From contig NC_084940.1 in the NCBI RefSeq assembly GCF_958298935.1, positions 19,339,146-19,403,145 on the forward strand: a stretch of DNA of 64,000 nucleotides, in the 5' to 3' direction. This document shows, piece by piece, positions 60,401-64,000 of this stretch (position 1 is the first letter of the stretch; each line of letters begins with the position of its first letter). The position numbers and the translations under genes were made by a program. A model generated the notes under the pieces. The model had not been told where the DNA came from and did not search any database. It saw only the letters and a program-made list of their open reading frames with translations. This DNA comes from Phragmites australis (taxonomy: Eukaryota > Streptophyta > Magnoliopsida > Poales > Poaceae).

Positions 60401-60448
60401 GGCAACAGTGACGTGTCTTCACCTCCGCCGGAGCCTACAGATAGTTAG
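57401..60448 (+). pseudogene. Tat antisense ORF, Transposase_28-like (PF04195), fuller copy
   Basis: Starting MPRAGSSRRDTSS, it carries the PF04195 block (FGIQLAHLSPN, VVILAIFAHLCKIFVGV, GLGELYIPQVL, WVYVDVSPHDC). A Pro/Arg-rich middle follows, then a long coiled coil (about 59240-59890, for example EEAAGKREEALWSAQVDLA), then a conserved C terminus (HIALSFAKIARRLEALP, HVLACYHSRDPVFPLEPV) ending at TAG 60446-60448. A candidate GT-AG intron lies at 58816-58885. A frameshift near 57520, a TAG at 57996-57998 where element 1 has Trp, a frameshift near 59350 and later stops disable it. Undamaged it would be roughly 990 residues. The function of the family is unknown. Confidence 0.75.
58816..58885 (+). 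other. Candidate 70-nt intron in the antisense ORF
   Basis: ACCAC|GTAAGC ... CTTTTTTGTTTTCAG|GCCGCC has a good donor, a strong polypyrimidine tract and an acceptor. It is deleted in element 1, so conservation could not be compared within the window. Confidence 0.45.
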
Positions 60449-62039
60449 GTTTTTTGTTTTTGGAATGTTGTAAATATGGCAGTGATCCCCTCCAGAATGG
60501 TTCCTTTGAATATAATAGAAGCCTTTCTTTGGGATCGAAACTCCACTGTGTTTGTTTTTATGTTGTTTGCTTTCTGCTTGATGTCCCGAGAGGTACTGGT
60601 CGGACCGAGCCTGACCTTCTTCCCCCGAGAGTTAAGTTGCCCCGACCACTCATCGTACGAGTAGTGGGACCACCCGAGCGTCAAGCCCCCGAGCCCTCGC
60701 GAGTCCGCAGCTGCTAAGTCAGAGACACAGATACGAACTTTCTTGCTCAGGAGATAAGTCCATCCAGCACGGTGCACGCCACGACCAGTGAACACTTTCC
60801 ACTCTGCGACCTCCCAAACAAGTATACCGGGGACACATGCGGGTGGAAACGCGACCAAAAGTCCCCACGATTTGGTGGTGTCTGGGGTAGGACTGACTAG
60901 ACCAAGCACCGACAGCCCGCCCCTGGGGACTAGGCGGTCCCGACCACTCTTTGTTCAAGCAGTAGGATTGCCCGAGAACCCCAGAGACTCAGTAGTGCCC
61001 GGGGTACTGCCAAGCTGGCCGAACACCACGGCCACCATAAAGGACCTCGGTCAGCCATCGCCGCATGTATGGTACATCGACTACTGTTTGTTTTTGTCGT
61101 TCCAGAAAAGCGATCACGTGGGCGGGATTTTGCGCACGAGGAGACCATCTCGCCGAACAGATTAGCATGCGAGGGTCCCGAGGATAACTCGGGAACAACA
61201 GTTTATTGCGTATGTATGAAAGGAAATTCATATAACTTTAGTTACTCACTAGATAGCTGTCAGCCTTCCGGCCGACCGATCCAGGAGGGGGTATGTGCCT
61301 CGAGCTCGGGGCGTCCGGGAATGTTGGTTCCCTCGTACGGAGCGCCCGAGCACTGGAAAGCAGGTGAGAGAACTAGGGGCTAGGCGGTCCTAACCACTCA
61401 TGTTCGAGCGGTAGGATTACCCGAGGACCCCGTAGGTTCAAGCAGCGCTCTGTGCACTGAGGCCCTTTACGGTCGGGCTGCTTTGTTCTTGATCATTGAT
61501 CTGTAAGTTTGAAAAATAGAAAAAGGTTCTTTGCCTGGTGCACTCTGTTAGTGTGGTACTCATTATAGACTGCTCTCATTTTTGACCCGAGACCTCTCGA
61601 ATACCTGGATCGACAAAGTGTACAGACAGAGGTATAACCCAGAGGTCCAATGGTTCGGTGGTGCCCAGGGCAGGACTGACTAGGCCGAGCACCGACAGCC
61701 CGCCCCTGGGGTCTAGGCGGTCTCGACCACTCTTTGCTCAAGCGGTAGGATTACCCGAGAACCCCAGAGGCTCGGTGGTGCTCGGGGCACTGCCATGTAG
61801 CCGGACACCACATCCTACCACAACAGACTTAAGTCCGTAGTTACTGCCTGCGTGCATACCGACCGGGATCCGTTTTTATCAACGGAAAAAATGAGAGAGC
61901 GTGTTTTTCTCGCACAAATAGAGCATCTCACCAAACAGATTAAACATATGGATTTCAGAGAGAAAAACTCGGAATAAGAGTGTATATTGACAATTTGTAC
62001 AGAAGTGGTAACTTACATGGTTGGTGGCAGCCCCCGTCC
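60449..62039. repeat. Spacer of Tat element 2 with repeated blocks
   Basis: A block of about 160 bp occurs at 60871-61030 and again at 61654-61811, and a partial copy at about 61376-61448. Shared words include CACCGACAGCCCGCCCCTGG and ACCACTCTTTG.TCAAGC.GT. Element 1 has a single copy (about 10150-10310). No gene was recognised. Confidence 0.75.
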
Positions 62040-63590
62040 TCTGTGGCCAGCCGAAACGAGCCTTGTCGCGGGACACCGATCATGATGAAGGGGACTTCCC
62101 ACATACGGGACAGTTTATTCTTTCCTTCGCGCGTTTGAGCGTGTCAGAGAACTAGATCCCCAACCTCGAGTGACCGAGCCCGGATGTGACACCGATGATA
62201 ACGCCGCAGGCTCTGCTGGTATCTGGCTGCTCAGACGATGGCTCATCGTCGGCGCTCCACCAAGTACTCGACGTCGTCGCGTCTTCGCTGTTCCTGTTCG
62301 CCTTCTAAGTAGGCATTCACCCGAGGGGAGCCGAGAGTGAGCTCGGAGGGGAGGACCGCCTCGGCGCCGTACACGAGGAAGAACGGAGTCTCCCCGGTGG
62401 CGCGGCTTGGCGTGGTCCAGTTGGCCCATAACACCGCAGGCAGCTCGTCGATCCACCCTTTCCCGTGCTTTGCTAGCACGTCGTAGGTCCGGGTTTTGAG
62501 CCCCTTTAGTATCTTGGCATTTGCACGCTCGACTTGCCCATTGCTCCGAGGATGAGCGATAGAGGCGAAGCAGAGCTTGATGCCGAGGTCCTCGCAGTAG
62601 TCTCCGAACAAGGCACTTGTGAACTGGGTGCCATTGTGAGTGATGATCCTGTTCGGGACACCAAAGCAACTTGTGATACCGCGGATGAATTGAAGTGCCG
62701 TGTTCTTGGTAATCTTGATAACTGAGACCGCCTCTGGCCACTTGGTGAACTTGTTGATGGCGACGTAGAGGTACTCATAGCCCCCGATTGCTTGGGGGAA
62801 TGGACCCAAGATGTCCAGCCCCTAGACCGCGGAGGGCCATGACAGGGGGATGGTATGGAGAGCATGAGCTGGCTGGTGAATCTGCTTTGCGTGGAACTGG
62901 CACGCCCTGCAGCGCCGAACCAACTCAGAAGTGTCCTGGAGAGCTATAGGCCAGTAGAAGCCTTGCCGAAAGGCCTTCCCGACCAGCGTGCGGAACGATG
63001 CATGGCCACCGCACTCGCCCTCGTGGTTCTTAGTGAGGAGCTCACTGCCTTCTGCCCGGGTGATGCATTTCAGGAGGACACCGTCCGTGCTGCGCTGGTA
63101 GAGATCCCCATCTACTATGGCATAGCGTTTGGACTGCTGTGCAATCCTCTCCGCAGAGGTATCGTCCCCGGGAAGGATGTTTTCTTTCAAGTATCCTCGG
63201 ATCTCGTCGATCCACAAGGCATCTTGAGAACCACCGGCAAGCGCAGTGCACTCATCGGGCGGCAGCACCCTGACGGGACCTCCCACTGAGGGTGCTGCCT
63301 GGGTCCCCTCAACTAGGCTTGAGGGTTCCCCTTCATCATGGTCGGTAGGCAGGACGGATGGCCGTGTGAATTTTTATTCAAAGGCTCCAGCTGGGACGAG
63401 CGCCTGGGCAGAGGCCAGAAGGGAGAGGTCATCGGCTAGAGCGTTATCGCGGTGAGGTATGTGCCACAGCTCTAGGCCGTCAAAATGCCTCTCTAGCCTC
63501 CTGACTTCCGCCACGTACGCCGCCATCTAAGGATCCGTGCACTGGTATTCCTTGGATACTTGGTTGACCACTAGTTGGGAGTCTCCATTG
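62040..63590 (-). pseudogene. Tat element 2 pol remnant: integrase and second RNase H start
   Basis: On the minus strand the integrase zinc region (63286-62825: GGHASFRTLVGKAFRQGFYW, then CRACQFHAKQ) ends in TAG at 62822-62824, where element 1 has TGA. The core continues from GLDILGPFP with NKFTKWPE and ITHNGTQF, so both catalytic Asp positions present in element 1 are changed (to Asn and His). The C-terminal end of integrase is missing next to 62040. At the other side only a short part of the second RNase H remains before the deletion junction near 63585. Confidence 0.8.
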
Positions 63591-63611
63591 ACCCCTACCT
63601 GGCACACCAGC

Positions 63612-64000
63612 TATCGAAGGATGGACTCCATAAGCGGGGATCCGGAGGGACCCCCTTTGAGATTTGGCCAGGGGGATGATTCTGAATCTACCTCGTACGT
63701 GAAATAAATGAGAGTAAATGAGACGCAGGCGGGGTGGATGATCGGATGCTAGAGGAAATAAATGCTCAGGGGATTTTAGACAGGTTCGGGTCGCACGGAG
63801 AGTAATACCCTACTCCTGTGTGTATGCTATAAATGCTCTGGAAATACCTCTCTAAGGATCTCCTGTGTTACAAGGGTTTTTTGTCTAAGTCTAGAGCTTC
63901 GGTCTACGCAAGCTTCTGCTCTGTTGTGCTTCTTGAACTTGTCTTGGTCCTGAAGTACTCGTTCTACCTTCGTCCGACCTCTCGCTCCTTCGGGGAGCCT
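63612..64000 (-). repeat. Tat element 2, 5' LTR (partial, right edge)
   Basis: It starts TATCGAAGG and follows the 3' LTR of the same element closely, including the shared GGTGGATGATCGGATGCTAG stretch. It is cut by the window end before the TATA region and the 77-bp array. The primer-binding site TGGTGTGCCAGGTAGGGG (minus strand) lies just inside, at about 63593-63610. Confidence 0.8.

Larger units (their letters stand above)
55624..64000 (-). mobile_element. Ty3/gypsy Tat-lineage retrotransposon, element 2 (internally deleted, runs off edge)
   Basis: In the same orientation and family as element 1: 3' LTR 55624-56876, antisense ORF 57401-60448, spacer, integrase and the start of the second RNase H (about 62040-63590). 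Then a direct jump leads to the primer-binding region and the 5' LTR at 63612, which leaves the window. Gag, protease, RT and RNase H are missing, so it is a non-autonomous deletion derivative. It inserted into LTR copy D; CTTCC (55619-55623) would be the left target duplication. Confidence 0.85.

Noticed and set aside
1..64000. tRNA, rRNA or other structured RNA genes
   Set aside because: No cloverleaf or rRNA-like sequence was recognised on reading; a covariance-model search was not possible here.

Overview
This is plant nuclear DNA, almost certainly from a grass (Poaceae). It holds two intron-rich genes, GC-rich first exons, and dense nested LTR retrotransposons of types typical of grass genomes. 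No species can be named from the sequence alone.

Layout. (1) 1-23.8 kb is a nest of transposons. A CACTA terminus ends at 90 and a decayed gag fragment lies at about 560-1150. From 1477 to 23789 a minus-strand solo LTR of a 'TGTAACACC' family (copy A) is split twice: by a second solo LTR of the same family (copy B, 3232-5843, perfect 5-bp target duplication), and by a copia-like LTR (6087-23225). The copia-like LTR is itself split by a Ty3/gypsy Tat-lineage element (6214-21874), whose pol gene is split by a third TGTAACACC LTR (copy C, 12560-16490). (2) 23.8-26 kb is AT-rich intergenic and promoter DNA. (3) 25969-48421 (+) is a complete 14-exon gene for BIG, the plant UBR4-type giant E3 ligase/calossin (about 5068 aa). 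Its introns carry a hAT element, a Stowaway-like MITE and a decayed copy of one of its own exons. (4) 49384-52434 (+) is a complete three-exon GDSL esterase/lipase gene with a LINE remnant in intron 1. (5) 52.4-55.3 kb is repeat-rich intergenic DNA: a CACTA-like terminus, a TC microsatellite and short tandem repeats. (6) 55342-64000 is a fourth TGTAACACC LTR (copy D) broken by a second, internally deleted Tat element that runs off the right edge.

How the parts relate. BIG and the GDSL enzyme are independent same-strand genes; nothing shows a shared function. Both Tat elements have their Gag/Pol frames on the minus strand and carry, between integrase and 3' LTR, a plus-strand 'antisense' ORF with its own TATA box. 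The TATA-to-ATG distance is 160 bp in both copies. Both elements look incapable of autonomous movement because of stops, frameshifts and large deletions.

Most unusual observation: three independent TGTAACACC LTR copies share a two-exon, strongly acidic reading frame around a GC-AG intron. The joined frame stays in phase across the junction in all three, even though their introns differ in length. This suggests a protein-coding segment inside the LTR. Also of interest are the exon-9 fragment in intron 10 of BIG and an exact 77-bp tandem array inside the Tat LTRs.
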